In this document: positions 34,408 to 44,272 of the stretch, piece after piece
How the letters are laid out: each line of letters begins with the position of its first letter
How positions within the stretch are numbered: the stretch's first letter is position 1
Assembly: GCF_014648255.1 (NCBI RefSeq)
Contig: NZ_BMQT01000004.1
Coordinates: 248,001-312,000, forward strand
Direction of reading: 5' to 3'
Source: Nocardioides albus
Lineage (GTDB): Bacteria > Actinomycetota > Actinomycetes > Propionibacteriales > Nocardioidaceae
DNA length: 64,000 bases
Translations under genes and position numbers: made by a program
Notes under the pieces: generated by a model
Database searches by the model: none
Told to the model about the DNA's origin: nothing
Seen by the model: only the letters and a program-made list of their open reading frames with translations

Positions 34408-35934
34408 ATGGCGGCAAACCTGCGGGAGCTCACCGACGAGCTGCGTGAGCGGCTCGAGCGCGTACGGCAAGGCGGGAGCGAGCGCTCCCGGCAACGGCAC
34501 ACCGACCGCGGGAAGCTGCTCCCGCGCGACCGGGTGGACGGGCTCCTCGACCCCGGGTCACCGTTCCTGGAGGTGGCTCCGCTTGCGGCGTACGGAATGT
34601 ATGACGACGGGGACGAGTGGGCGGTGCCGTCGGCCGGCGTGGTTGCCGGGATCGGGATGGTCGCCGGCCGCAAGTGCATGATCGTGGCCAATGACGCGAC
34701 CGTGAAGGGTGGCACCTACTACCCGCTGACGGTCAAGAAGCACCTGCGGGCGCAGACCATCGCGGCCGAGAACAACCTCCCGTGCATCTACCTCGTCGAC
34801 TCCGGCGGCGCGTTCCTGCCGAAGCAGGACGAGGTCTTCCCCGACCGCGAGCACTTCGGGCGGATCTTCTTCAACCAGGCCAACATGTCCGCGCGCGGGA
34901 TCCCGCAGATCGCCTCCGTGATGGGGTCGTGCACCGCCGGCGGCGCCTACGTCCCGGCGATGAGCGACGAGACCGTGATCGTGCGCGACCAGGGCACCAT
35001 CTTCCTCGGCGGGCCGCCGCTGGTGAAGGCGGCCACGGGCGAGGAGGTCACCGCCGAGGAGCTCGGCGGCGGACTCGTCCACGCGACCAAGTCGGGCGTC
35101 GTCGACCACCTGGCCGACGACGACAAGCACGCGCTCGAGATCGTCCGCGGAATCGTCTCGACCCTGCCGGAGCAGGAGACGCGGACCGTGCCGTACGACG
35201 AGCCGGTCGAGTCCCCGGAGACTCTCACCGACGTGGTGCCCGCCGACACGAAGACCCCCTATGACGTACGCGAGGTGATCCGCCGCATCGTCGACGGGTC
35301 CAAGCTGCAGGAGTTCAAGGCGCTCTACGGCGAGACGCTGGTCTGCGGGTTCGCCCACATCGAGGGGCAGCCGGTCGGCATCGTCGCCAACAACGGCATC
35401 CTCTTCTCCGAGTCGGCGCTCAAGGGCGCTCACTTCGTGGAGCTGTGCAACCAGCGCGGCATCCCGCTGGTGTTCCTGCAGAACATCACCGGGTTCATGG
35501 TTGGTCGCGAGTACGAGAACAAGGGCATCGCCCGCGACGGTGCCAAGCTCGTCACCGCCGTCGCCTGCTCGGTGGTCCCGAAGTTCACCGTCGTCATCGG
35601 CGGCTCCTACGGCGCCGGCAACTACGGGATGTGCGGCCGTGCCTACGACCCGCGGTTCCTGTGGATGTGGCCCAACGCGCGGATCTCGGTCATGGGTGGC
35701 GAGCAGGCCGCATCGGTGCTCGCGACTGTCGCCGGCAAGCCCGACGACGAGGAGTTCAAGGCGCCGATCCGGGACCAGTACGAGACCCAGGGATCCCCCT
35801 ACTACGCCACCGCGCGCCTGTGGGATGACGGCATCATCGACCCCGCCGACACCCGCCGGGTGCTGGCGATGGGGCTCGCGGTGGCGGCCAATGCGCCGAC
35901 CCCCGAACCCCGCTACGGAATCTTCAGGATGTGA
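34408..35934 (+). CDS. accD1: Methylcrotonyl-CoA carboxylase beta (carboxyltransferase) subunit
   Basis: The 508-residue carboxyltransferase contains '[20 protein letters not shown]', '[19 protein letters not shown]', '[19 protein letters not shown]' and '[19 protein letters not shown]'. These follow the methylcrotonyl/geranyl-CoA carboxylase pattern rather than propionyl-CoA carboxylase. The enzyme transfers CO2 from biotin to 3-methylcrotonyl-CoA in leucine breakdown. The gene for the biotin carboxylase subunit follows directly, and HMG-CoA lyase, the last enzyme of the route, is encoded 7 kb downstream. No acyl-CoA dehydrogenase or methylglutaconyl-CoA hydratase gene is present in the window. 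Confidence 0.9.
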   Translation: MAANLRELTDELRERLERVRQGGSERSRQRHTDRGKLLPRDRVDGLLDPGSPFLEVAPLAAYGMYDDGDEWAVPSAGVVAGIGMVAGRKCMIVANDATVKGGTYYPLTVKKHLRAQTIAAENNLPCIYLVDSGGAFLPKQDEVFPDREHFGRIFFNQANMSARGIPQIASVMGSCTAGGAYVPAMSDETVIVRDQGTIFLGGPPLVKAATGEEVTAEELGGGLVHATKSGVVDHLADDDKHALEIVRGIVSTLPEQETRTVPYDEPVESPETLTDVVPADTKTPYDVREVIRRIVDGSKLQEFKALYGETLVCGFAHIEGQPVGIVANNGILFSESALKGAHFVELCNQRGIPLVFLQNITGFMVGREYENKGIARDGAKLVTAVACSVVPKFTVVIGGSYGAGNYGMCGRAYDPRFLWMWPNARISVMGGEQAASVLATVAGKPDDEEFKAPIRDQYETQGSPYYATARLWDDGIIDPADTRRVLAMGLAVAANAPTPEPRYGIFRM

Positions 35935-35939
35935 CTGGA

Positions 35940-37844
35940 ATGTCTGAACCCGGAATGTTCGAGAGTGTTCTGGTCGCCAACCGAGGCGAGATCGCGCGCC
36001 GCGTCTTCCGGACGTGCCGCGAGCTCGGCATCCGCACGATCGCGATCTACACCGCGCTCGACGCGGACGCGCCCCACGTACGTGACGCCGACGAGGCCGT
36101 CGAAGTGGTCTCCTATCTCGACGCGGACGCGGTGGTAGCGGCCGCGGTCTCGGCCGACGCTGCGGCGATCCACCCGGGCTATGGGTTCCTCTCCGAGCGG
36201 GCCGAGTTCGCGCGTGCGGTTGCGAAGGCGGGGCTGACCTGGGTCGGTCCGACGCCCGAGGTCATCGAGCAGATGGGTCGCAAGGACGCGGCCCGGGAGA
36301 TCGCGGTCGCTGCCGGCGTACCGGTGGTGCCGCGGGGCGAGGACAGCCCCTACCCGCTGCTGGTCAAGGCTGCGGCCGGTGGTGGCGGCAAGGGCATGCG
36401 CATCGTCCGCTCGCCCGAGGAGCTCGACGAGGCCCGCGCGGCCGCGGCCCGCGAGGCGCTGAGCGCGTTCGGCGACGAGACCCTCCTGATCGAGAAGTAC
36501 GTCGAGCGTGGCCGCCACATCGAGGTGCAGGTCTTCGGCGACACCCACGGCAACGTCATCCACCTCTTCGAGCGCGACTGCTCCGTCCAGCGCCGCCACC
36601 AGAAGGTGATCGAGGAGGCGCCCGCCCCGACGCTCACCGACGAGCAGCGGGACCTGGTCCTGACCAGCGCCGTCGCGCTCGCTCGCCAGGTCGACTACAC
36701 CGGCGCCGGGACGGTCGAGTTCCTCCTCGACGAGGCGTCCGGCGAGGCGTACTTCCTGGAGATGAACACCCGTCTCCAGGTCGAGCACCCGGTCACCGAG
36801 GAGGCGGTACGCATCGACGGCGCCGCCGCCGATCTCGTCGCGCTCCAGCTCCGGGTCGCCGCCGGTGAGCCGCTGGGCATCGCTCAGGACGGCGTACGCA
36901 TCGACGGCCACGCCATCGAGGTCCGGGTCTACGCGGAGGACGCCTTCGAGGGCTTCCTGCCGCAGGCCGGCCGCACCTCGATCGTGCGCTGGCCCGAGAG
37001 CGCTCGTGTGGAGCACGCTCTGGAGAGCGAGCAGGTGGTCAGCACCGCCTACGACCCGATGCTCGCCAAGGTCATCGTCCACGGCGCCGACCGCGAGGAA
37101 GCCCGTGCGGCGATGGTCAAAGCGCTCGACGCGACCGCCGTCCTCGGGCTGACCACCAACACCGGCTTCCTGCGCGTACTGGCGGCCTCCGACGCCTTCC
37201 GTGACGCGGAGATCGACACTGCCTGGCTCGACCGTAACGAGGTGCCCGCCCCCGACCCCGACGTGCCGCGCACGCTCGTCGCCTGGGTCAGCGCGATGCT
37301 CTCGGCGATCTCGGACACCACGACGCCGTTCCGCGCCGACGGCTGGCGGCTGGCCGGCTCCCCGGCACCGACCCTCGTCGACCTCGACCGCCGTGTCACC
37401 GTCGACCGCCCCTCCAGCCGTGTCGCCAGCGATGGCGTCAGTCACCTCGTCCGGCAGATCAGCGCGGCCGACCACGTCCTCGTGGCGGTCGTCGACGGCG
37501 TACGTCACTGGGCGGCCGTCAACGTCCAGCCCGGCCTCGCCGAGATCGTCCACCAAGGACACCGCTTCGACCTCTCCCCGCCCGACCGCGTCGCCGGTGC
37601 CGCCGCCCACCACAGCGACGGAGCCGTCGAGGCCAAGATGCCCGGCACCGTCATCGACGTACGCGTCCAGGTCGGCGATCAGGTCGAGGAGGGCCAGGTC
37701 CTCGGTGTCTTGGAGGCGATGAAGATGGAGGTCGCTCTCAAGGCCCCCTTCGCCGGCGTGGTCACCGCCGTCGGAGCCTCCGCTGGCTCGCAGGTCCCGC
37801 TGGGCGCCGAGCTCTTCGTGGTCGACGCGGCGCCTACCGAATGA
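35940..37844 (+). CDS. accA1: Biotin carboxylase/BCCP subunit of acyl-CoA carboxylase (methylcrotonyl-CoA type)
   Basis: About 634 residues: biotin carboxylase N domain ('FESVLVANRGEIARRVFRTC'), ATP-grasp domain with the glycine-rich loop 'AAAGGGGKGMRIV' and 'EMNTRLQVEHPVTE', biotin carboxylase C domain, and a C-terminal biotinyl domain with the acceptor Lys near residue 595 in 'EAMKMEV'. It carboxylates its own biotin with bicarbonate and ATP for the beta subunit encoded just upstream. Starts at 35931 (GTG, overlapping the previous stop), 35940 and 35955 (ATG) are all plausible; the middle one is used. Confidence 0.92.
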   Translation: MSEPGMFESVLVANRGEIARRVFRTCRELGIRTIAIYTALDADAPHVRDADEAVEVVSYLDADAVVAAAVSADAAAIHPGYGFLSERAEFARAVAKAGLTWVGPTPEVIEQMGRKDAAREIAVAAGVPVVPRGEDSPYPLLVKAAAGGGGKGMRIVRSPEELDEARAAAAREALSAFGDETLLIEKYVERGRHIEVQVFGDTHGNVIHLFERDCSVQRRHQKVIEEAPAPTLTDEQRDLVLTSAVALARQVDYTGAGTVEFLLDEASGEAYFLEMNTRLQVEHPVTEEAVRIDGAAADLVALQLRVAAGEPLGIAQDGVRIDGHAIEVRVYAEDAFEGFLPQAGRTSIVRWPESARVEHALESEQVVSTAYDPMLAKVIVHGADREEARAAMVKALDATAVLGLTTNTGFLRVLAASDAFRDAEIDTAWLDRNEVPAPDPDVPRTLVAWVSAMLSAISDTTTPFRADGWRLAGSPAPTLVDLDRRVTVDRPSSRVASDGVSHLVRQISAADHVLVAVVDGVRHWAAVNVQPGLAEIVHQGHRFDLSPPDRVAGAAAHHSDGAVEAKMPGTVIDVRVQVGDQVEEGQVLGVLEAMKMEVALKAPFAGVVTAVGASAGSQVPLGAELFVVDAAPTE

Positions 37845-37989
37845 CCTGATGGCCCCGGTCATGCGCTCACCTCCACAGCTCGTTCACCGACCTGAGAAAG
37901 ACCCCGCGACACCCCTGGGTGTGTATTAGGTTCTTGGTGTTCGATCTGGGCGGCTCGCGACTCCCGGCCGACCTACATCTGTTGGTCCA

Positions 37990-38625
37990 TTGAAAGTTGG
38001 CCTGGGTGCGCTGGAGGACTGGACGTTGTCGCAGTTGCTGAAAGCCGTTGGGATGATCGTCCTTTCGGTAGTTTCGGTCTTTGTTGCCTTGACTGTCGTG
38101 GCGACGGTGCTGGTCGCTTTCGCCAACTACTCAGGCAGTTCGCGCGATCCCCAGACGACGGTCACCGATGAAGAGGCTCTTTCCACCTGGAAGATGACGT
38201 TGGCCCCGGCGTTGGATGACTTGAACTCGCTACAGGATCCACCGAAAGTCTTGTCGGACGAGCCTGCCCGAGTCACTCCGTGTGCGATCGATGAGTCAGA
38301 CGGAAGCCTGGCTCAACTCGATGCCTGGAAGAGCTGGACCGCGGAGGCCGTTCGGGATGGACCAGCAAGAAGCCTCGATGCTGTGCTTCCGGAGATTCGC
38401 TCTGGATACTCAGAGATCGTGAAGGCGATGGTTGCCCGCGGGTGGACTGACGAGACTGGCGTCCGCGCTGAAACGGAGAATGGTGTGACCGAGCCGGTGA
38501 TGACGACGCTCACCAGAGCGAATGGCGATGTGCGCGTGCGCCTGCGGATCGACATGTACACGGATTGGATCATTGCCGGCTTGAAGTTTCCAGGTGCTCC
38601 TCGTGGCTGCCGGCTTGCTGACTGA
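37990..38625 (+). CDS. Hypothetical membrane-anchored protein
   Basis: About 211 residues from a TTG start (an ATG at 38053 lies inside the membrane helix). One N-terminal transmembrane segment ('IVLSVVSVFVALTVVATVLVAFA') is followed by an outside domain of about 160 residues with two Cys ('VTPCAIDE', 'PRGCRLAD') that could pair. The end 'MYTDWIIAGLKFPGAPRGC' is distinctive. Codon usage is less GC-rich than the flanking carboxylase and ABC genes, so the gene may be a later arrival. No function can be assigned. Confidence 0.6.
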   Translation: MKVGLGALEDWTLSQLLKAVGMIVLSVVSVFVALTVVATVLVAFANYSGSSRDPQTTVTDEEALSTWKMTLAPALDDLNSLQDPPKVLSDEPARVTPCAIDESDGSLAQLDAWKSWTAEAVRDGPARSLDAVLPEIRSGYSEIVKAMVARGWTDETGVRAETENGVTEPVMTTLTRANGDVRVRLRIDMYTDWIIAGLKFPGAPRGCRLAD

Positions 38626-38640
38626 CTGAGGGCGATGACA

Positions 38641-38671
38641 AGCGCCCCTGACTGCGCGAGTCAGGGGCGCT
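38641..38671. terminator. Strong convergent terminator
   Basis: Thirteen-base perfect arms AGCGCCCCTGACT and AGTCAGGGGCGCT surround the loop GCGCG between two converging genes. It can act in both directions. Confidence 0.7.
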
Positions 38672-38691
38672 CGATCTTGTACGGTGCCGGG

Positions 38692-39900
38692 TCAGGCCTT
38701 GCCCGAGTTGACCTCGGCACCGAGGATTCGGCCGGCGTGCTCATGGTCGACGGTGAGGTTCTCGCCGGTCGACGGGTCGAAGAGGTGGATCCGACGGCCG
38801 TCGACCCAGATCTCGGCGTCCTGGCCTTCGGCGATCCGGCTGGAGCCGTCGAGCGAGACGACGAGCTGGGTGCGCAGGCCTTCTCCGTCCAGGTCCTTCT
38901 CGAGCTGTTCGAGCTGGGCCCTGACCTCGGCTGGTGCCTCGAAGGGGAGGTAGGCGTAGGTCTCGTTGCCCAGCCACTCGACGGCGTCGACCTTGGCGGA
39001 GAAGGTCGAGCCGGTGCGCACGGAGTCCGAGGCCAGAGATGCGTCCTCGAAGTGCTCAGGGCGGATACCGGCGATGAGCAGGCCCCGTCCGGCGGCACGC
39101 TCGGCCCTCTCGGCCGGGATCTCCACGCTGCCGAAGGGCAGCTCGACCGTGGAGCCCTTGACCGTGGCCGGCAGGAAGTTCATCGGCGGGGAGCCGATGA
39201 AGCCGGCGACGAACAGGTTGCCCGGGTTCTCGTAGAGCTCGCGCGGAGTGGCCAGCTGCTGCAGGATGCCGCGCTTGAGCACGGCGACCCGGTCGCCCAG
39301 CGTCATGGCCTCGGTCTGGTCGTGGGTGACGTAGACGGTGGTGATGCCCAGCCGCTTCTGCAGCCGGGCGATCTCGGTGCGCATCTGGCCGCGGAGCTTG
39401 GCGTCGAGGTTCGACAGCGGCTCGTCGAAGAGGAAGGCATCGGACTGCCGGACGATGGCCCGCCCCATGGCGACCCGCTGTCGCTGGCCGCCGGACAGGT
39501 TGCCGGGCTTGCGATCCAGGTGCTCGTCGAGCTCGAGGGTCGCTGACGCGTCCCGCACCAGCTTGTCGAGCTCGGCCTCGGGCGTCTTGGCGAGCCGCAG
39601 CGGGAAGGCGATGTTCTCGTAGACGGTGAGGTGCGGGTAGAGCGCGTAGTTCTGGAAGACCATCGCCAGGTTGCGATCGCGCGGGGCGAGGTCGTTGACC
39701 CGGCGGTCGCCGATCATCATGTCGCCTGAGGTGATGTCCTCGAGACCGACGATCATGCGCAGCAGGGTGGACTTACCGCAGCCGGAAGGTCCGACGAGGA
39801 TCATGAACTCCCCGTCGGCGACGTCGATGGAGATGTCGTTGACGGCCGGGAAGCCGTCGCCGTACTGCTTGACGATGTGATTCATGGTGATAGCGGCCAT
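38692..39900 (-). CDS. sugC: Sugar ABC transporter ATP-binding protein (SugC/MsmK/UgpC type)
   Basis: The 402-residue protein has Walker A 'GPSGCGKST', Q-loop 'VFQNYALYPH', signature 'LSGGQRQR', Walker B 'AFLFDEPLSNLDAK' and switch His in 'YVTHDQTEAM'. A C-terminal TOBE/regulatory domain of the MalK type covers about the last 150 residues. It energises the importer made by the two permeases and the binding protein upstream. The open frame extends far upstream only as antisense-like noise; the ATG giving 'MAAITMNHIVK' is the true start. Confidence 0.93.
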   Translation of the reverse strand: MAAITMNHIVKQYGDGFPAVNDISIDVADGEFMILVGPSGCGKSTLLRMIVGLEDITSGDMMIGDRRVNDLAPRDRNLAMVFQNYALYPHLTVYENIAFPLRLAKTPEAELDKLVRDASATLELDEHLDRKPGNLSGGQRQRVAMGRAIVRQSDAFLFDEPLSNLDAKLRGQMRTEIARLQKRLGITTVYVTHDQTEAMTLGDRVAVLKRGILQQLATPRELYENPGNLFVAGFIGSPPMNFLPATVKGSTVELPFGSVEIPAERAERAAGRGLLIAGIRPEHFEDASLASDSVRTGSTFSAKVDAVEWLGNETYAYLPFEAPAEVRAQLEQLEKDLDGEGLRTQLVVSLDGSSRIAEGQDAEIWVDGRRIHLFDPSTGENLTVDHEHAGRILGAEVNSGKA

Positions 39901-39911
39901 GGCAGCAGCAC

Positions 39912-40748
39912 CTATCCCTTCACTGCGCCGGACGTGAGCCCGGCGACGATCTTGCGCTGGAAAATCAGGACGATGACGATGATCGGGATCGTGGCGATGA
40001 CCGCTCCCGCGGCCAGCAGGGAGGCCGGCCGGTTGAACGGGTCGGCGCCGACGAAGAAGGACAGCGATGCCGGGATCGGTCGGGCGTTCTCGGTCGAGGT
40101 GAGCGAGATGCCGAAGACGAAGTCGTTCCACGCGAAGAAGAACGTCAGGATCGCCGCCGTGAAGACGCCCGGTGCGGCCAACGGCACGATCACCTTGCGG
40201 AAGGCTTGCCACGAGGTGGCGCCATCGACCTGTGCGGCCTGCTCGAGCTCCCACGGGATCTCGCGGAAGAAGGCCGACAGCGTCCAGATCGCCAGCGGAA
40301 GCGTGAAGGACATGTAGGGGATGATCAGCCCTGGCCAGGTGTCGTAGAGCCCGATGGCCCGCCACATGTCGAAGAGCGGTCCGACGAGCGAGACCACCGG
40401 GAACATCGCGATCGCCAACGCGATGGTCAGCACAGCCTTCTTGCCACGGAACTCCAGCCGAGCGATCGCGTACGCCGCCAGAGTGGCCACGATGACCGAC
40501 AGCAACGTCGCGATCAGGCTGATCCCGATCGAGTTGAAGATCGCGCGCCGGAACTGTTCGTTGTCCCACACGGCCACGTAGTTGTCCCAGCCCGCCCCGC
40601 CACCGTCGGCGGGGAAGAAGCCGGGGCTTCCGTTGGTGATCGCAGCCTCGGACTTGAAGGACAGCGAGATGATCCAGGCCACCGGAAGGAGGCACCAGAC
40701 GAGGATCAGGAGGCAGCCGATGATCGTGCCCACACGGTTCTTCATCAT
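39912..40748 (-). CDS. sugB: Sugar ABC transporter permease (MalG/SugB type)
   Basis: 278 residues, six membrane helices, and the EAA loop 'EQAAQVDGATSWQAFRKVIVPLAAPG' that contacts the ATPase. The order binding protein, permease, permease, ATPase equals lpqY-sugA-sugB-sugC. The ATG has AGGGG nine bases upstream; a GTG at 40757, overlapping the previous stop (GTGA), is an alternative start. Confidence 0.9.
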   Translation of the reverse strand: MMKNRVGTIIGCLLILVWCLLPVAWIISLSFKSEAAITNGSPGFFPADGGGAGWDNYVAVWDNEQFRRAIFNSIGISLIATLLSVIVATLAAYAIARLEFRGKKAVLTIALAIAMFPVVSLVGPLFDMWRAIGLYDTWPGLIIPYMSFTLPLAIWTLSAFFREIPWELEQAAQVDGATSWQAFRKVIVPLAAPGVFTAAILTFFFAWNDFVFGISLTSTENARPIPASLSFFVGADPFNRPASLLAAGAVIATIPIIVIVLIFQRKIVAGLTSGAVKG

Positions 40749-40753
40749 GCCGA

Positions 40754-41677
40754 TCACCCCTGTCGTGCCTGCGCCAGATCGACGCGGAAGAGTCTGACGA
40801 TCAAGAAGGCGACCACCAGGACGGATAGGAAGAGGAGCACGGACAACGCCGAGCCCATGCCGAGCTGGAACTGCTCGATGGTCTGGCGATAGGTGAGGAA
40901 GCTGATCGACTCGGTCCGCACCGCCCCGGAGGTCATCACGAAGATGTTGTCGAAGATCCGGTACGCATCGAGTGCACGGAACAGGACGGCGACCATGATG
41001 GCCGCGCGCATGTTCGGCAGGATCACCTTGGTCAGCCGTTGGGTCCAGGTCGCTCCGTCGACCTTCGCCGCCTCGATCATGTCGTCGCTGACCTGCGCCA
41101 GACCGGCGAGCAGCAGCAGCGACATGAACGGGGTGGTCTTCCAGATCTCGGAGACCATGATCGCCACGACCGCCGACCCGGTCTGGCCGAACCAGTTGAA
41201 GTCGTCGCCCACGAACGGCAGCCAACCGTTGACGAAGCCGTTCTGGAACGAGAACGCGAACTGCCAGGCGAAGCCGGAGACGACGGTGATGATGCCGTAG
41301 GGCACCAGGATCGAGGTGCGGATCACGCCCCGGGCGAAGACCACCCGGTGCATCACCATGGCGAAGATGAACCCGATGACCAGCTCGATCGTCACCGTGA
41401 CCACCATGTAGAGCACGGTGACGCCGGTGGTCTGCCAGAACAGCGGGTCGGTGAGCGCGGTGAGATAGTTGCTCAGCCCGATGAACTGGCGCTCCTCGGG
41501 CGCAGTCAGCGCGTAGTCGAAGGTCGACAGGTAGATGGCTCGCAGCATCGGGAAGGCAGTGACGAGCAGCATCAGCACGATGGCCGGTGCGACCAGCTTC
41601 TGCCCGAGCCGGTTCTCGGCGCGGGCCCGCTCGCTCATACCCGAGCGACGCTTGGCAGGGGCAGCAACAGCGCTCAT
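40754..41677 (-). CDS. sugA: Sugar ABC transporter permease (MalF/SugA type)
   Basis: The 307-residue protein has six membrane helices and the EAA loop 'IEAAKVDGATWTQRLTKVILPNM'. The cytoplasmic N terminus is Arg-rich ('RRSGMSERARAENRLGQ'). The start overlaps the binding-protein stop by four bases (ATGA). It forms the channel heterodimer with the next permease. Confidence 0.9.
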   Translation of the reverse strand: MSAVAAPAKRRSGMSERARAENRLGQKLVAPAIVLMLLVTAFPMLRAIYLSTFDYALTAPEERQFIGLSNYLTALTDPLFWQTTGVTVLYMVVTVTIELVIGFIFAMVMHRVVFARGVIRTSILVPYGIITVVSGFAWQFAFSFQNGFVNGWLPFVGDDFNWFGQTGSAVVAIMVSEIWKTTPFMSLLLLAGLAQVSDDMIEAAKVDGATWTQRLTKVILPNMRAAIMVAVLFRALDAYRIFDNIFVMTSGAVRTESISFLTYRQTIEQFQLGMGSALSVLLFLSVLVVAFLIVRLFRVDLAQARQG

Positions 41678-42969
41678 AGCAGCGACTTCCCTTCCAGCAC
41701 GTCCTCCAGGTAGGTCGCGGACTCCTCGGGTGTGGTGTCAGGATCGACCGACTCCGGCGAGTGCCACGTCGACTGGATCGCACCGGAGATCATCGAGTAG
41801 TAAGCGCTCTTGGGTCGAGGGCCGCCTTCGTCGACGCTGGTGCGGTAGAGCTCGATCAGATCCTCCGGGTAGTCGCCGCTGGCGGCGACCTCGTCGTACG
41901 CCGCGTTGGTCGAGGGCATCAGCCCGGCCTCGAGCGCCAGGTCGACCTGCGCCTGCTCGGAGGTGATGCACTCGGCTGCCGCGGCGGCCCATTCCGGGTG
42001 CTCCGAGTAGGCGCCGACGCCGATGTCGATGCCGCCGACCGGCGGCTTGGACACCTCGCCCTCCACCGTCGCGGGGTAGCGCGCCCAGGCCAGGTCGCCG
42101 AACTGCTCCTTGGTCGGTCCGCCCGCCTGGTCGATGGCACCCTCGTAGTTCTTGTAGACGAAGGTCCAGTTGGTCATGAACTCACCGGGGCCGCTCGCCG
42201 GGAACATCTGGCCGAGGCTGGTCCCTTCGCGCGAGACGCTGAGGTCGGGCTGGGCCGCGCTGGAGTCGGCGAGCATCTGGATGACGGTCGCGGCCTGACG
42301 TCCAGCCTCGGAGTCGATCTCGACCTTCGCGTCCCGGCCGGCCTCGGTGTTGGAGACGATCGCACCGCCGGCGCCCTGGACGAGAGCGTTGATCCAGACG
42401 ACGTACGCCTCGTACTTGTCGGCCTGGACGCCGACCGACCCGCCCTGGTCGGCGGCGGCCTTGATCACCTGCTCCCAGGTGACCGGTTTCGTCATGTCGA
42501 GACCGGCGGCCTTGGCGAGAGACTCGCGGTACCAGAGGATCTGCGTGTTGGCCCACAACGGGATCGCGTAGGCCTTGTCCTCCCAGACCACCGTGTCGGC
42601 GGCGCCGGACAGGTAGTCACCCTCGCCCTCCGTGCTGGTGATGATCCGGTCGCCGAGGTCGCCCTCGACCTCCTTCAGCCAGCCCGCGTTGGCGAACTCG
42701 GCCACGAAGACCGGGTCGAGGTTCATCAGGTCCGTGGAGGAGTCCTCGGCCGCCAGTCGTCGGGCGAGCTGGGTGCGCTGATCGGTGGCACCCGTCGGCA
42801 GCAGCTGGACCTCGATGTCGTAGTCGTCGGTGCTGCACTGGTCGGCGTACTTCTCGAAGACCTCGACCCCGTCGGGATTGACGTACCAGTTGAGGACGGC
42901 ATCATTGGATCCCCCGCAGGCAGCCAGCCCGCCGGCGGCCAGCGCGGCCACCGCGACCTGCGCGATCAT
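41674..42969 (-). CDS. lpqY: Trehalose-type substrate-binding lipoprotein (LpqY-like)
   Basis: About 431 residues with lipobox 'LAAC' and a family-1 binding-protein fold. Segments 'QRTQLARRLAAEDSSTDLMNLDPVFVAEFANAGW', 'YAIPLWANTQILWYR', 'VQADKYEAYVVWINALV' and 'SAGGAIVSNTEAG'-like runs follow the mycobacterial LpqY pattern, as does the gene order. The likely ligand is trehalose or a related disaccharide. The ATG has AGGG at good spacing but gives a signal without positive charge. A TTG at 43038 would add 'KYAKRGRG...QRRRPQGRH', so the start is open. Confidence 0.85.
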   Translation of the reverse strand: MIAQVAVAALAAGGLAACGGSNDAVLNWYVNPDGVEVFEKYADQCSTDDYDIEVQLLPTGATDQRTQLARRLAAEDSSTDLMNLDPVFVAEFANAGWLKEVEGDLGDRIITSTEGEGDYLSGAADTVVWEDKAYAIPLWANTQILWYRESLAKAAGLDMTKPVTWEQVIKAAADQGGSVGVQADKYEAYVVWINALVQGAGGAIVSNTEAGRDAKVEIDSEAGRQAATVIQMLADSSAAQPDLSVSREGTSLGQMFPASGPGEFMTNWTFVYKNYEGAIDQAGGPTKEQFGDLAWARYPATVEGEVSKPPVGGIDIGVGAYSEHPEWAAAAAECITSEQAQVDLALEAGLMPSTNAAYDEVAASGDYPEDLIELYRTSVDEGGPRPKSAYYSMISGAIQSTWHSPESVDPDTTPEESATYLEDVLEGKSLL

Positions 42970-43230
42970 GTGTCGGCCCTGAGGTCGACGTCTTTGTCCT
43001 GGCGCGTTCGTAGATCCGCGCCCTCGCTTCGCGTACTTCAAACCACGACCCCCCGATCTGTGATGCTTGTCACGACGTTCTACCGTTGAAATCGGTCGGT
43101 GTCTATGACTCGCTCTCGGGTCAGTCTGTTGCCGCACCCCTCGGATCGAGCGCATTTGCGCCGTGTCGGGCTCGGCAGCGTCGGTGCTGCCCGAGCCCTG
43201 CCCAACCCGTCACGGCTCGACTAGGGTTGA
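42970..43230. other. Divergent promoter region lpqY / HMG-CoA lyase
   Basis: 261 bases that must hold both promoters, and possibly the true lpqY start. An inverted GC-rich element (GGGCTCGGCAGC / GCTGCCCGAGCCC around CGTCGGT at about 43168-43200) is visible. No gene is evident. Confidence 0.5.
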
Positions 43231-44169
43231 GTGGTGAGTGCTCTCCCCGCTGTCGTGCCCCAGTCCGATCTGCCGCGGAAGGTGACGATCTACGAGGTCG
43301 GTGCCCGTGACGGCCTCCAGAACGAGAAGACGGCGATCGACACCGGCGTCAAGGCGGACCTGATCACCCGGCTGCTCGATGCGGGGCTGAGCCCGGTGGA
43401 GGCGACGAGCTTCGTGCACCCGAAGTGGGTGCCGCAGCTGGCCGACGCCAAGGAGCTGATGACGGAGCTCGTCGACAGGCTGGGGGACCGGGCGCGTGAG
43501 CTCCCGGTGCTCGTCCCCAACGAGAAGGGGCTCGACCGCGCGCTCGAGCTGGAGCTGCGTCACATCGCGATCTTCGGCAGCGCGACCGAGACGTTCGCCA
43601 ACAAGAATCTCAACCAGACCTTCGACGGTCAGTGGGCGATGTTCGAGCCGACGATGAACCGTGCCCGAGAGGCCGGAATGACCGTCCGTGGTTACCTGTC
43701 GATGTGCTTCGGGGATCCCTGGGAGGGCCAGGTCGAGATCGCGAAGGTGGTCGAGGCGGGCAAGCGGCTCCTCGATCTCGGGGCTGACGAGCTCAGCCTC
43801 GGCGACACGATCGGCGTCGCGACCGCCGGCCACGTGAAGGCGCTGGTCCAGGCGTTCGGTGATGCCGGGGTCACGACCGACCGCCTCGCGCTGCACTTCC
43901 ACGACACGTACGGTCAGGCGTTGGCCAACACCCTCGCCGGGCTCCAGTGTGGGGTCACCACGTACGACGCCAGCGCCGGCGGCCTGGGTGGCTGCCCCTA
44001 CGCCAAGAGCGCCACCGGAAACCTCGCCACCGAGGACCTGCTCTGGATGCTCGAGGGCCTCGGGATCGAGCACGGCGTCGATCTCGACAAGGTCGTCGAC
44101 ACGAGCCGTTGGCTCGCCGACCACCTCGGCAGGCCGAGCCCCTCGGCCGTCGTGCGAGCACTGCCGTAG
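43231..44169 (+). CDS. mvaB: Hydroxymethylglutaryl-CoA lyase
   Basis: The 312-residue HMGL-like TIM barrel has 'YEVGARDGLQNEK' (catalytic Arg/Asp), metal ligands in 'LALHFHDTYGQ', and the signature loop 'GGLGGCPYAKSATGN' with the catalytic Cys. It cleaves HMG-CoA to acetyl-CoA and acetoacetate, the final leucine-degradation step, and so belongs functionally with the methylcrotonyl-CoA carboxylase genes 7 kb upstream. GTG start; a second GTG follows immediately. No obvious copy of the TetR-type operator is seen before it. Confidence 0.94.
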   Translation: MVSALPAVVPQSDLPRKVTIYEVGARDGLQNEKTAIDTGVKADLITRLLDAGLSPVEATSFVHPKWVPQLADAKELMTELVDRLGDRARELPVLVPNEKGLDRALELELRHIAIFGSATETFANKNLNQTFDGQWAMFEPTMNRAREAGMTVRGYLSMCFGDPWEGQVEIAKVVEAGKRLLDLGADELSLGDTIGVATAGHVKALVQAFGDAGVTTDRLALHFHDTYGQALANTLAGLQCGVTTYDASAGGLGGCPYAKSATGNLATEDLLWMLEGLGIEHGVDLDKVVDTSRWLADHLGRPSPSAVVRALP

Positions 44170-44272
44170 AACCTGACGACAAGCCCTAGACTGCACCCAA
44201 CAGTGACGGCCGGGTGACAATCGACGGACCGCCGCGACAATCTCTACTAACTTGGTACAGAATAGCGGGATC

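Noticed and set aside
35913..37862. 649-codon minus-strand frame opposite the biotin carboxylase subunit
   Set aside because: An almost exact shadow of the real gene with no recognisable motif.
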